Origin: Sphaerimonospora thailandensis
GTDB lineage: Bacteria; Actinomycetota; Actinomycetes; Streptosporangiales; Streptosporangiaceae
Direction: 5' to 3'
DNA: 64,000 nucleotides
NCBI RefSeq assembly: GCF_016863115.1
Contig: NZ_BOOG01000014.1
Coordinates: 1-64,000 of the forward strand
The translations under genes were made by a program, and so were the position numbers. The notes below the pieces were generated by a model. It had not been told where the DNA came from. It saw only the letters and a program-made list of their open reading frames with translations, and did no database searches. This document shows, one piece after another, positions 28,089-36,172 of the stretch; the first letter of the stretch is position 1; every line of letters starts with the position of its first letter.

Positions 28089-28955
28089 GTGGCAATGATC
28101 TCCTGCACTCTCGCCGAGGTCGTCGCGGAGATGGAGGCGATGTACGACCCCGCCTGGGCCGAGCCCTGGGACGCGGTCGGGCTCGTCTGCGGCGACCCGG
28201 ACCAGCCCGTACGGAAGGTCCTGTTCGCGGTGGACCCGGTGGCGGCAGTGGTCGACGAGGCGCTCGACTGGGGAGCCGACCTGGTCGTCACGCACCATCC
28301 GCTGTACCTGCGCGGCACCACGAGCGTCGCCGGCACCACCTTCAAGGGCCGGGTCGTCCACCGCCTGATCCGCGGCGGCGTCGCCCTCCACACGGCGCAC
28401 ACCAACGCCGACGTCGCCGACCCAGGCGTGTCCGACGCGCTCGCCCGCGCGGTCGGCCTCACATCCGAGCTGCGCCCCCTCCAGCCGTCCGCCGACGATC
28501 CCCGGCGGGGACTCGGCCGCGTCGGCACGCTCCCGGCGCCCGTTCCGCTGCGCGAGTTCGCCGTACGGGCCGCCGCCGGGCTGCCCCGTACGGCGGGGCC
28601 GCCGCGCGTGGCGGGAGACCTGGAGCGGATGGTGCGGACGGTGGCGGTCTGCGGCGGATCGGGAGACTCCCTGCTGGGCACGGCCCGGGCCGCCGGGGCC
28701 GACGTCTTCCTCACCGCAGACCTGCGGCACCACCCGGCCAGTGAGCACATGGAGGCCGCCGACGGTCCGGCCCTGATCGACGCCGCCCACTGGGCCACCG
28801 AATGGCCATGGCTCGCCGACGCCGCCCGGCGGCTGACGTCGGCAATGGAGAACAAGGGCATTACTGTTGAGGCGCGTGTCTCCGACACCGTCACGGACGC
28901 GTGGACGGCGACGACCACCGACTTGGACCCCCGAGCATTTGAGGGATGGGGATGA
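28089..28955 (+). CDS. Nif3-like dinuclear metal centre protein
   Basis: A 288-residue member of the Nif3/YqfO/YbgI family, which forms toroidal hexamers with a di-metal site. Metal ligands are visible in VVTHHPLY, the HTAHTNAD segment and the C-terminal DAAHWATEWPW. Biochemical role is not settled (older annotation GTP cyclohydrolase 1 type 2 homologue). GTG at 28089; ATG at 28095 is an alternative. It overlaps the zinc-ribbon gene by four bases. The order nif3, zinc ribbon, RNase H/phosphatase matches Rv2230c-Rv2229c-Rv2228c in mycobacteria. Confidence 0.9.
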   Translation: MAMISCTLAEVVAEMEAMYDPAWAEPWDAVGLVCGDPDQPVRKVLFAVDPVAAVVDEALDWGADLVVTHHPLYLRGTTSVAGTTFKGRVVHRLIRGGVALHTAHTNADVADPGVSDALARAVGLTSELRPLQPSADDPRRGLGRVGTLPAPVPLREFAVRAAAGLPRTAGPPRVAGDLERMVRTVAVCGGSGDSLLGTARAAGADVFLTADLRHHPASEHMEAADGPALIDAAHWATEWPWLADAARRLTSAMENKGITVEARVSDTVTDAWTATTTDLDPRAFEGWG

Positions 28956-29692
28956 AGGCCGCACCGGAAGCACAGAAGCGTCTGCTCGACCTGGCGGAGA
29001 TCGACGCGGGTCTCGACCGGCTCAGGCACCGCCGCCGGTCCCTGCCCGAACTCGCCGAGATCGACGACCTGTCCAAGCAGCTCGCCGCGCTCGCGACCCG
29101 GGTCATCGCCGCCGAGACCGACGCCGGTGACCTCGCCCGCGACCAAGCGAAGGCCGAGTCGGACGTGGACACCGTACGGACCCGGGCCGAGCGCGACCAG
29201 AAACGCCTCGACTCCGGGCAGATCTCCTCGCCCAAGGACCTGGCGAGCCTGCAGTCGGAGATCGCGTCACTGCGCCGACGTCAGGGCGACCTGGAAGAGG
29301 TGGTGCTGGAGATCATGGAACGCCGGGAGGCGGCCGAGGCCCAGGTCGCCACGTTCAAGTCGGAGCGGGACAAGGTGACCGCCGAGCTGCGCGCGGCCGA
29401 GGACCGGCGCGACGCCGCCCTGGCGGAGATCGACAAGGATGCCGCCGAGCTGCGGGATAGGCGGCCGCCGATCGCGGCCGACATCCCCGCCGACGTGCTC
29501 GCGCTGTACGAGAAGCTGCGCGAGCAGTCGGGCATCGGGGCCGCGATGCTGCACGGCGGCCGGTGCCTCGGCTGCCGTACCAGCCTGTCGATCGCCGACC
29601 TGAGCCGCATCCGGGCCGCCGCCCGCGACGAGGTGGTCCGCTGCGAGGAGTGCCGCAGGATCCTGGTCCGCACGGCCGAGTCCGGCCTGTGA
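28952..29692 (+). CDS. Coiled-coil protein with C4 zinc ribbon
   Basis: About 246 residues. Residues 1-180 form a long antiparallel coiled coil (heptads rich in Leu, Ala, Arg and Glu). The C-terminus has a zinc ribbon with CLGC and CEEC pairs. Homologues occur beside nif3 in most actinobacteria and resemble the chlamydial CT398-type fold; a nucleic-acid or scaffold role is proposed but unproven. ATG 28952 overlaps the nif3 stop (ATGA); ATG 28946 is two codons longer. Its stop overlaps the next gene. Confidence 0.88.
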   Translation: MKAAPEAQKRLLDLAEIDAGLDRLRHRRRSLPELAEIDDLSKQLAALATRVIAAETDAGDLARDQAKAESDVDTVRTRAERDQKRLDSGQISSPKDLASLQSEIASLRRRQGDLEEVVLEIMERREAAEAQVATFKSERDKVTAELRAAEDRRDAALAEIDKDAAELRDRRPPIAADIPADVLALYEKLREQSGIGAAMLHGGRCLGCRTSLSIADLSRIRAAARDEVVRCEECRRILVRTAESGL

Positions 29693-30882
29693 CGGCCATG
29701 ACCTGTGTGAGATTCGTCGTCGAGGCCGACGGCGGATCCCGGGGCAACCCGGGACCCGCCGGATTCGGCGCGGTGGTCAGGGACTCGGCGGGACGGGTGC
29801 TCGCGGAGGTCGCCGAGTCGATCGGGACCGCGACCAACAACGTGGCCGAGTACCGCGGCCTGATCGCCGGCCTGCGAGCCCTGCACGATCTCGGCGCCGA
29901 GGGCGAGCAGGTCGAGGTACGGATGGACTCCAAGCTGGTCATCGAGCAGATGGCCGGCCGCTGGAAGGTCAAGCACGAGGGCCTGCGGCCGCTCGCCGCC
30001 GAGGCGGCCGCCCTGGCCGGGAGCTTCCGGGTGACGTGGCGGTGGATCCCGCGCGAGCAGAACAGCCACGCCGACCGGCTGGCCAACGAGGCCATGGACG
30101 CGGCGGCCCGGGGCGAGACCTGGCAGGCGAAGACCGTCTCCTCCGAGCCCGCGCCCGGCGGCCCGGAGGTCCTGAGCCCCTCGGCCGAACCCCCGAACGT
30201 GGACGCCGGCCCGGCCCCCGTGAAGGACCTCCGGCGGGGGCCCGGCTGGATGCCGTCTCCGGCCCGGACGCCCACCTCACTGCTGCTGCTGCGACACGGT
30301 CAGACGCCGCTGTCGATCGACAAGCGGTTCTCCGGACTCGGCGACCCCCTGCTCACCCCGGCCGGCATGGCCCAGGCGGAGGCCGCGGCCGCGCGGCTGT
30401 CGCGTGAGCCGTACGAGATCGACGTGATCGTGAGTTCGCCGCTGAAGCGTGCCAGGCAGACGGCTGAGGCGGTCGCCGTACGGACCGGTCTGACGGTGGA
30501 GGTGGACGAGGACCTGCGCGAGACCGACTTCGGCGTGTGGGAGGGGCACACGTTCGCAGAGGTCCAGCAGCGGTGGCCCGACCAGCTCGCGGCGTGGCTG
30601 GCCGACCCGGACGTGGCCCCGCCGGACGGGGAGAGTTTCGCGGCCGCCGCCCGCCGGGTGGATCGGGCGAGGGAGCGGATCGTCAAGGCGTACGAGAGCC
30701 GACACGTCCTCGTGGTCTCCCACGTGACACCGATCAAACTGCTCGTCCGTTTCGCGCTGAACGCCCCGCCGGAGGCGCTGTACCGGATGCATCTCGACCT
30801 GGCCTGCCTGTCGGCGATCGACTACTACGCCGACGGCCCGGCCGTCGTACGAACCCTGAACGACACCGCCCATCTGCATTAG
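29689..30882 (+). CDS. rnhC: Bifunctional RNase H / CobC-type acid phosphatase
   Basis: About 397 residues with two domains. Residues 1-140 are RNase HI: EADGGSRGNPGP (first catalytic Asp), NNVAEYRGL (Glu), MDSKLV (Asp) and HADRLANEAMD. A Pro-rich linker of about 45 residues follows. Residues about 190-395 are a histidine phosphatase (LLLRHGQTPLSI with the RHG nucleophile; SHVTPIK with the second His) of the alpha-ribazole phosphatase/CobC type. This architecture is that of mycobacterial RnhC (Rv2228c), which removes RNA from RNA/DNA hybrids. GTG 29689 gives a GTGA overlap; ATG 29698 is equally possible. Followed by rnpB. Confidence 0.92.
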   Translation: MTAMTCVRFVVEADGGSRGNPGPAGFGAVVRDSAGRVLAEVAESIGTATNNVAEYRGLIAGLRALHDLGAEGEQVEVRMDSKLVIEQMAGRWKVKHEGLRPLAAEAAALAGSFRVTWRWIPREQNSHADRLANEAMDAAARGETWQAKTVSSEPAPGGPEVLSPSAEPPNVDAGPAPVKDLRRGPGWMPSPARTPTSLLLLRHGQTPLSIDKRFSGLGDPLLTPAGMAQAEAAAARLSREPYEIDVIVSSPLKRARQTAEAVAVRTGLTVEVDEDLRETDFGVWEGHTFAEVQQRWPDQLAAWLADPDVAPPDGESFAAAARRVDRARERIVKAYESRHVLVVSHVTPIKLLVRFALNAPPEALYRMHLDLACLSAIDYYADGPAVVRTLNDTAHLH

Positions 30883-30929
30883 CTCGGCGGGAATGCATGG
30901 GGGAGCCGCTAGGGTTATGGATACGGCAG

Positions 30930-31321
30930 ACGAGTCGGCCGGGCGGCCGCGTCAGGATCTTCGGATCCTGCCGAGGAAGGTCCGGGCTCCACAGGGCAGG
31001 GTGGTCGGTAACGCCGACCCGGGGCGACCCGCGGGAAAGTGCCACAGAAAGCAGACCGCCCCCTGTTCGCAGGGGGTAAGGGTGAAAGGGTGGTGTAAGA
31101 GACCACCAGCGCCCACGGTGACGTGGGTGGCTCGGTAAACCCCACCCGGAGCAAGGTCAAGAAGGGGCGTTCTCCGGAACGCCCCGCGCGCGACGTTCGA
31201 GGGCGGCCCGCCCGAGCCGCGCGGGTAGACCGCACGAGGCCGTCGGCAACGACGGCCCTAGATGGATGGCCGCCGGTCAGCGACAGCTGATCACAGAACC
31301 CGGCCTACAGGCCGACTCGTC
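30930..31321 (+). ncRNA. rnpB: RNase P RNA, type A
   Basis: The catalytic RNA of RNase P, which trims tRNA 5' ends. The P1 helix forms from CGAGTCGG (30931-30938) and CCGACTCG (31312-31319). The conserved core GAGGAAGGTCCGGGCTCC lies at 30973-30990, and the universal ACAGAA with the following GGCCTACAGGCC lies at 31293-31313. GGTAAACCCC near 31133 is also typical. About 390 nt, normal for actinobacteria. A TAGGGT at 30910 and TATGGAT at 30916 are candidate -10 elements. End positions are good to a few bases. Confidence 0.95.
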
Positions 31322-31337
31322 CGCCCTCATCCCGGTT

Positions 31338-31359
31338 GAGCTGGGCCGACTTCCGGCTC
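31338..31359 (+). terminator. rnpB terminator hairpin
   Basis: GAGCTGG (31338-31344) pairs with CCGGCTC (31353-31359), including one G-T pair, around an 8-base loop. It lies 17 bases after the mature RNA end and just touches the stop codon of the integrase remnant. Confidence 0.5.
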
Positions 31360-31513
31360 ACTCCTGATCGGGGCACATCGGGGGCACATTGAGTGCGAAA
31401 CGGAACGCGGCATCCAGCGCCGTACGAGCCCGTTCGGAGGCCTCCGGCACGAGGTGCCCGTAGAGATCGACGGTCGTCGTGATGTACTTATGGCCGTCAG
31501 CGGGGCGGTACGG
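31358..31513 (-). pseudogene. Tyrosine recombinase (phage/ICE integrase) C-terminal remnant
   Basis: On the minus strand an open stretch ending with TGA at 31358-31360 reads GHKYITTTVDLYGHLVPEAS, then ERARTALDAAF and a short tail. This is the C-terminal end of actinobacterial tyrosine integrases, where the Tyr in VDLYGHL is the catalytic nucleophile. Homology seems to begin near 31500; upstream codons do not resemble the family and no start is present. It marks an old integration next to rnpB and the left edge of accessory DNA. Too short and start-less to be functional. Confidence 0.7.
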
Positions 31514-31620
31514 CAGTGCCGGACGGCAAACGACGTGCGGCGCTATCGCGGGGCGACGCCTGGGAAATGCGGCCTGGGCTGCGCGAAGAGTCGTCAGTGG
31601 GCAGTGTCGCCAGGTCTTGA

Positions 31621-32262
31621 TCAGTCGTTGGTCAGTGCCGCTCGCCAGTCGTTGAACCGGGATCGGAGCCGACGGACCTCGGGCTCGGTCAGGCCGTAGG
31701 CGACGAATTCGCCATCCGGGTATAGCTCCAGAGCTGAGAGCATCTCAGCGAAGACGGTTCTGTCGAAGCCGAGGTCGCGGGATGCGGCGAGGTCGAGCAG
31801 TTGTTCGCGGGTGAACCTGCCGGTGGTCAGGAGGGCGTCGATGTCTATGAAGTCGCGGACCTCGGCTCGGGTGAACAGGGCTTCGACCTTGCCTCCCGCG
31901 ACGTCGTCGAGGTGGACAACCGGACCGATCTCCATCGTGACCGGTGGGTGTGAGCGGAGGTCGGCGGCCAGTTCCACCTTGCTTGTCCGGCCTGTGGCGG
32001 GATCGGAGACGCTGAGCCGTACGAACTGAGGACTGTCCACGTCAACTTTGATCATCAGGCCGTATTCAATGTAGGCGTTGGAGATCTTCGCGACTCCTTC
32101 GGTGAAGTCGTCGCGAACACTGGAGGTGAACAGGTCGATGTCCTCGCTGGGCCGCTGGAGCACGCCGTGAGCTTGCACGGCGTAGCCGCCCGCCAGGGCG
32201 AAACCGTGATCGCTGGCTGCCGTCAGGGCGATGCGGGCCAGACGACGATGGAAGTCGTCCAT
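31621..32262 (-). CDS. AbiEii/AbiGii-type nucleotidyltransferase toxin
   Basis: A 213-residue nucleotidyltransferase-fold protein. The motif ALAGGYAVQAHG is followed by RPSEDIDLFT (the DxD metal site), and later an Asp/Glu-rich core with GGKVEALFTRAEVRDFIDIDAL, all typical of AbiEii-family toxins. These modify tRNA or other targets with nucleotides in type IV toxin-antitoxin or abortive-infection systems. ATG at 32262 is chosen (MDDFHRR) because it overlaps the preceding stop by one base (TGATG). Its partner is the 106-residue gene just upstream. Confidence 0.82.
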   Translation of the reverse strand: MDDFHRRLARIALTAASDHGFALAGGYAVQAHGVLQRPSEDIDLFTSSVRDDFTEGVAKISNAYIEYGLMIKVDVDSPQFVRLSVSDPATGRTSKVELAADLRSHPPVTMEIGPVVHLDDVAGGKVEALFTRAEVRDFIDIDALLTTGRFTREQLLDLAASRDLGFDRTVFAEMLSALELYPDGEFVAYGLTEPEVRRLRSRFNDWRAALTND

Positions 32263-32582
32263 CAGGCGGCTTGACGCTGAAGCTCGGGGAATCGGTTGTG
32301 CCACAGGGCGCGGACGCGTGGGGGCAGGACCAGTTCGGGCCAGAGCTTGCGCAAGAGCGATGCGTTGAGGAAGCGTCGCAGGTCGTCAGGTGTGGCGCTT
32401 TCCCGGATTACCCGCATGTACAGCAGTCGCGCGTCGGCGATCTGGTCCAGGTGGTAGCTGCGCTCCGGCCCCCAGTCGAGATGCTTGGGCAGCATGATGA
32501 CGCCCCTGACTGGTCCGGTGAGCTCTTCCAGAGTCGCGGGAACGACGTAAGGGCGGAGCGCGCCATATCCCCTGGCATCCAT
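32262..32582 (-). CDS. Small partner of AbiEii toxin (probable antitoxin)
   Basis: A 106-residue basic protein in the antitoxin position of the AbiE-like pair. It reads EELTGPVRGVIMLPKHLDWGP near residues 20-40, then a helical C-terminus with TPDDLRRFLNASLLRKLWPE. It lacks an obvious winged helix like full-length AbiEi, so the antitoxin role rests on operon position. The ATG at 32582 has GGAGG almost touching it, and CACACT lies six bases upstream as a possible leaderless -10. Confidence 0.65.
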   Translation of the reverse strand: MDARGYGALRPYVVPATLEELTGPVRGVIMLPKHLDWGPERSYHLDQIADARLLYMRVIRESATPDDLRRFLNASLLRKLWPELVLPPRVRALWHNRFPELQRQAA

Positions 32583-33403
32583 GCCTCCAGTGTGACCGAT
32601 CCAGCGCTGATCGTCAGGTCGATCTCTCTAACGCGGTTGCTGACTGCAGCCTTGGACAGCCATCGAATCCCGCGGTATCCGCATCACCGACGCACTCCGC
32701 AACGATGGCCCGTTCGTCCGAGTCCACGACGGAACGCACCTGCTGTAGCCGTCTCAAAGATCACCACCGGCTGACCTGTTACGGATTTCCCTACGGGTTC
32801 AAGCCGCCGCCCGATGGGCGGCGGCGGCGCGGCGCGTTCGGACGCGGCCGGGCATGCGGCCTCTTCGGGCCGGTCCCGACCGCGCCGCCGCCAGCCGCGC
32901 CCAACGGGCAGACGCATGACAACTGCGGAAAGCTCGACCACCAGGACGACGACCGCGACACCGGCCACCGCGACCAGAAGGACGCGCCGCAGCGGGCCGA
33001 GGTCTTCTTTTGCCTCCGGCGGGGATCTCCGGCCCCGAGGTGATCGCGGAAAGTCGAGGTTCGTGGGTGGCTGGGGGAGCCCTGATCGCCTCGCACGCCA
33101 TCGACCCAGGCGAGCCCAGCAGACCGGCTCCTACGGCTCAAGCCCGGCCGTGCAGGTTGGCATCCAATGACCGAGGAACGACGACCGGTTGACGTACACG
33201 CGAGGCCGGGCTTGCTCCTCCGTCGTCGGCCCGCTGCCGCTCCGCGGTGGGTCGACGGCGTACGAGGTGATCAGTGCAGGGAGAGCACGTGCGGAGAGGG
33301 CAACTGGCAAGCGTGAAGAGATCGACGGGAGCATCTACACGTGATCGACGGCTTACCTGCAGGCGTCCGGCTCGGCACGGTCGCGGCTGCCCGAAGGGGG
33401 ACG
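32583..33403. other. Accessory gap without a supported gene
   Basis: About 820 bp. On the plus strand a start-less stretch ending at TAG 32746-32748 reads AIESRGIRITDALRNDGPFV and looks like the tail of a lost gene; a perfect 10-bp stem hairpin follows at 32803. On the minus strand an open frame from about 33030 to 32684 encodes one strong hydrophobic helix (RVLLVAVAGVAVVVLVVEL) but has no good start or ribosome site. Further minus-strand open frames up to 33334 are not convincing. The region looks like decayed coding DNA. Confidence 0.5.
32803..32825 (+). terminator. Perfect 10-bp GC stem-loop
   Basis: GCCGCCGCCC (32803-32812) and GGGCGGCGGC (32816-32825) with a 3-base loop, 55 bases after the plus-strand remnant ending at 32748. 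Probably the terminator of that lost gene. Confidence 0.5.
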
Positions 33404-33496
33404 ATGGAAGAAAAGGTGGATCTTGCCAGAAGTTACCTATCGAGTCAAGATCTTGAAAAAGATTATCGCATCAGACAGGATTTAGAACGCAATTGA
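33404..33496 (+). CDS. 30-codon mini-ORF upstream of a secreted protein
   Basis: ATG at 33404 is preceded by GAAGGGGGAC, a good ribosome site. The peptide starts MEEKVDLARSYLSSQDLEKD and ends LERN before TGA at 33494-33496. It is charged, amphipathic and AT-richer than its surroundings. It lies 77 bp upstream of the secreted-protein gene, with a hairpin between, so it may be a leader peptide or a small regulator. No homologue was recognised; expression is unproven. Confidence 0.4.
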   Translation: MEEKVDLARSYLSSQDLEKDYRIRQDLERN

Positions 33497-33507
33497 CCGA
33501 TTAGGGC

Positions 33508-33542
33508 CACGGGCGGGACTTTGCCCAAGACCATCGCCCGTG
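33508..33542 (+). promoter_or_regulatory. Leader hairpin before the secreted protein gene
   Basis: CACGGGCG (33508-33515) pairs perfectly with CGCCCGTG (33535-33542); a nested GGGC/GCCC alternative pairing lies inside the 19-base loop. It sits 31 bases before the ATG at 33574, suited to attenuation or to termination of the mini-ORF transcript. Confidence 0.45.
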
Positions 33543-33573
33543 ACCCGACTTCAGCAAGGAGAATTTTACTCCA

Positions 33574-33951
33574 ATGCGTCACAAGCTGGCTACAGTCATC
33601 GCGGCCTGTTCGCTGACCGCGCTTGGCTTCGCTGCGACCCCGGCCTCTGCGGCCTCGCTTTCGGACACTGCCCCGATCTCGAACGAGCCGGGTAGCAGCG
33701 CACCGAGCGACATCACTCCTCTCGGAGGGAACGGGAGGTGCTACACCAACTGGACGACCAGCACCCAGGCCAACGTCTGGTGCGATGGGACCGGACCAGA
33801 GCGGTACGGAGCAAGCATCGTCTGCGCGAAGGGGTCGAAGACAAAGCAGATCGACTATAGTAACGGTCCGTGGTTCGGAGATCGTCGAGGCATTACGATG
33901 ACCTGTCCGTCGGGCTGGACGCGTGCGACGCAGTGGGGCTGGCCCGCTTGA
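33574..33951 (+). CDS. Small secreted protein with four cysteines
   Basis: A 125-residue protein. A Sec signal peptide (RHK basic start, hydrophobic core to about residue 22) ends in ASA-A near residue 27. The mature part has four Cys (in GRCYTNW, VWCDGTG, SIVCAKG and MTCPSGW), enough for two disulphides, and many Trp, Tyr and Gly. AAGGAG lies 12 bases before the ATG. Similar short secreted proteins occur in actinomycetes without known function; surface, inhibitor or toxin roles are possible. It sits in the accessory region between toxin pairs. Confidence 0.75.
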   Translation: MRHKLATVIAACSLTALGFAATPASAASLSDTAPISNEPGSSAPSDITPLGGNGRCYTNWTTSTQANVWCDGTGPERYGASIVCAKGSKTKQIDYSNGPWFGDRRGITMTCPSGWTRATQWGWPA

Positions 33952-34113
33952 CCTAACCGTGAACACGTCAAGGCCTGACTAGGGCTTTGGAACGTTCTCG
34001 CTATTGGCGGGAAACCAGAAGCGCCCTCGGGCGCCGGCTTGTCATCGCGGCAGGACGGACCGAGGGCGCTTTCTCCTCGCTGGTGAATACCGGCCAGACA
34101 CCGGGAAGCGCGC

Positions 34114-35622
34114 ATGCTCCGTCTTGTTCCTCAGCGGCGATTTCCTGCCGGTTTCCGTCATGGATATGCGGTGGGAGCACTCGGTGCACTGGCATTTCTG
34201 GCATATTCGCTACTCGGGCTGGTCAAGTTCGCGACGTTACGGACTGGCATCTACGACCTGGTCATCTTCGATCAAGGCATCCGAGGATATGCGAACTTCG
34301 AGCTACCGATGTCGTACGCGAAGGGAAACTGGCAGGAACTCGGATCGGCGTTCTCTCTGCTGGGGGATCACTTCTCGCCGATCCTCGTGTTACTGGCCCC
34401 GCTGTACTGGATCCATGACGGCCCCGAGACGCTCATCGTGGTCCAGGCCGCTCTTTTCGCCCTTGCGGTGCTGCCGCTGTGGGTCTACGTGCGACGGCAG
34501 CTCGGCGCCGAGGCCGCATATCTGCTTGGCACCGCCTACGCCCTGTCTTGGCCGGTCGCTGAGGCGGTGAACTTTCATTTCCATGAGTATGCGTTCGTCC
34601 CGTTGCTCACGGGGATCCTGTTCGAACGGTTGCAGGCGGGACATCGAGGCCATGCCCTGGCGGCGGCCGCAGCCTTGCTCTTGGTCAAGGAGGACTTGGG
34701 GATCTTTGTGGCTGGTCTGGGGGTCGGTCTTCTATTCATCAGCCGATGGCGCCGTATCGGGACCCTGATGGTCGTCGGGGGAGCGGGCTTCCTGCTGCTG
34801 GCCAGTCATGTGATCATCCCTGCGTCCGGCGGTGATCCCGATCGTTACTGGTACTTCAACGGATGGGGCCGGACCCCGGGTGAGGCGATCGAGCGCATCG
34901 TGACGCGGCCGCAAGAGGTGCTGAGCGTTCTCGCCACGCCTGACACGAAAGTGTGGACGATCCTGCTGCTCTTCGCTCCGTTGCTCTTCCTCCCACTGCT
35001 CTCGCCGTATGCGCTGGCGCCCGTGGCCTTGCTGGCCGAACGCATGCTCGCCACCGACCCCGGTGCGGCCGGCTGGTGGGGAACGCGTTACCACTACAAC
35101 GCCGCGATCATCATGGCTCTCTTCTGCGCCGCTGTGGATGGTGCGACACGGCTTCGCCGGATGATTAAAGGTCGGCGAGTGCGGCAGTTCACCCGCTCCT
35201 GGGCGGCCGTCACGGCGATCGTGACATTGGGGATCATGCCGTTCTTCGCGCTGGGTGACTTGCTCAAGCCGAGTTGGTACCAAGCGGGTCCCCGGTTCGC
35301 CATGGCCACGGAAGCTATGCGCCGGGTGCCGGACGGCGTCCTCGTGGAGGCGGCCAATGCTCTCGGTCCGAACATTTCGGCGCGGGCCAAGGTCGTGGCC
35401 TGGGCAGCGAAGACCGCCGAGCGCCCCGCCCGTGCACCGTGGATTCTGGCCGATCTCCGGGACAGACAACCGCACTTCGACTCGCTTCAGGACCAGGTTG
35501 CGGACGTGGAGCGGCTTCGGCGGCGCGGATACCGTGAAGTCTTCGCGCGAGATGGATATGTCGTCCTATGCGATCCATCCTCGGTGTACCAACTGGCACA
35601 GGACAAGCTGTGCCCAAAATGA
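34114..35622 (+). CDS. DUF2079 family membrane protein
   Basis: A 502-residue polytopic protein with about ten hydrophobic segments. The motifs TGIYDLVIFDQGIRGYANFE and LGDHFSPILVLLAPLY near residues 44-110, then NFHFHEYAF, are characteristic of DUF2079, a glycosyltransferase-C-like (GT-C) membrane family. The C-terminal 110 residues are a soluble extracytoplasmic part (VPDGVLVEAANALGP). It may transfer sugars from lipid carriers; this is inferred from fold similarity. ATG at 34114 with GGGAAG upstream. Confidence 0.85.
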   Translation: MLRLVPQRRFPAGFRHGYAVGALGALAFLAYSLLGLVKFATLRTGIYDLVIFDQGIRGYANFELPMSYAKGNWQELGSAFSLLGDHFSPILVLLAPLYWIHDGPETLIVVQAALFALAVLPLWVYVRRQLGAEAAYLLGTAYALSWPVAEAVNFHFHEYAFVPLLTGILFERLQAGHRGHALAAAAALLLVKEDLGIFVAGLGVGLLFISRWRRIGTLMVVGGAGFLLLASHVIIPASGGDPDRYWYFNGWGRTPGEAIERIVTRPQEVLSVLATPDTKVWTILLLFAPLLFLPLLSPYALAPVALLAERMLATDPGAAGWWGTRYHYNAAIIMALFCAAVDGATRLRRMIKGRRVRQFTRSWAAVTAIVTLGIMPFFALGDLLKPSWYQAGPRFAMATEAMRRVPDGVLVEAANALGPNISARAKVVAWAAKTAERPARAPWILADLRDRQPHFDSLQDQVADVERLRRRGYREVFARDGYVVLCDPSSVYQLAQDKLCPK

Positions 35623-35681
35623 GTCCTGGGCCTCACCACGGAAACGCGTTGAAAGCCCAACGCCGTTCATGGTCTGGGTAG

Positions 35682-35867
35682 CAGCCGCAGGCCAGCCATA
35701 CGGGCGGATTAGACGGGATCGATCTTGTTAACGTCATCACCGATCAGACCACAGCCGAAGCCATTCAGCTCGCTATCGAGTACGACCCGCAGTCGCCCTT
35801 CGACGCCGGATCCCCAGCCAAGGCGTCGCAGGATGCCAAGGACCTTCTTGCACGCGGGTTCGGTTAA
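35682..35867 (+). pseudogene. DJ-1/PfpI family C-terminal remnant
   Basis: An open stretch with no start, bounded upstream by TAG at 35679 and ending in TAA at 35865-35867. It reads GIDLVNVITDQTTAEAIQLA then IEYDPQSPFDAGSPAKA, which is the conserved C-terminal segment of actinobacterial DJ-1/PfpI (isonitrile hydratase-like) proteins. The catalytic elbow region is missing, so it is a fragment. It is followed at once by the convergent RelE-type toxin gene. Confidence 0.6.
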
Positions 35868-36172
35868 GGCCGATAGATGTTGTGATATCCGATGGCCAGC
35901 CAGGTGACTATCGGTTGGCCGGCTTCGTCGTCCTCCACGATGAAGGTGAACAGCGCTCGCCCGTCAGGAGAAGCGAAACTCCAGGTCAGTGAATAGACCT
36001 CGTCGACTCTGTGGATCCGCAGCCGCCGCGGCCAGGGGACCCTCCCGGTATGCGCGCCCTGTTCCAGCGCGGGGAGGAAATGGTCGAAGACCACCTGCTG
36101 GAACATCTTGCGGTGCTCGGCCGGCAGTTTGCGGTAGTCGTTGTCGAACTGGGCGGTGCGGCGATATTTCAC
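35864..36172 (-). CDS. RelE/ParE-superfamily-like toxin
   Basis: A 102-residue basic protein, starting at a GTG that overlaps the antitoxin stop (GTGA). The pattern KYRRTAQFDNDYRKLPAEHR, then LRIHRVDEVYSLTWSFA and ALFTFIVEDD, fits RelE/ParE/YafQ-like mRNA interferase or gyrase toxins. It is encoded downstream of a Phd/YefM-type antitoxin, the usual order. The last four bases overlap the DJ-1 remnant on the other strand. Confidence 0.8.
   Translation of the reverse strand: MKYRRTAQFDNDYRKLPAEHRKMFQQVVFDHFLPALEQGAHTGRVPWPRRLRIHRVDEVYSLTWSFASPDGRALFTFIVEDDEAGQPIVTWLAIGYHNIYRP

Noticed and set aside
31454-31699. An 81-codon plus-strand frame beside the integrase remnant
   Set aside because: It runs antisense to the recognisable integrase end and has no ribosome site.
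33131-33334. A 67-codon minus-strand gene
   Set aside because: No ribosome site, no domain, and odd composition; probably chance in decayed DNA.
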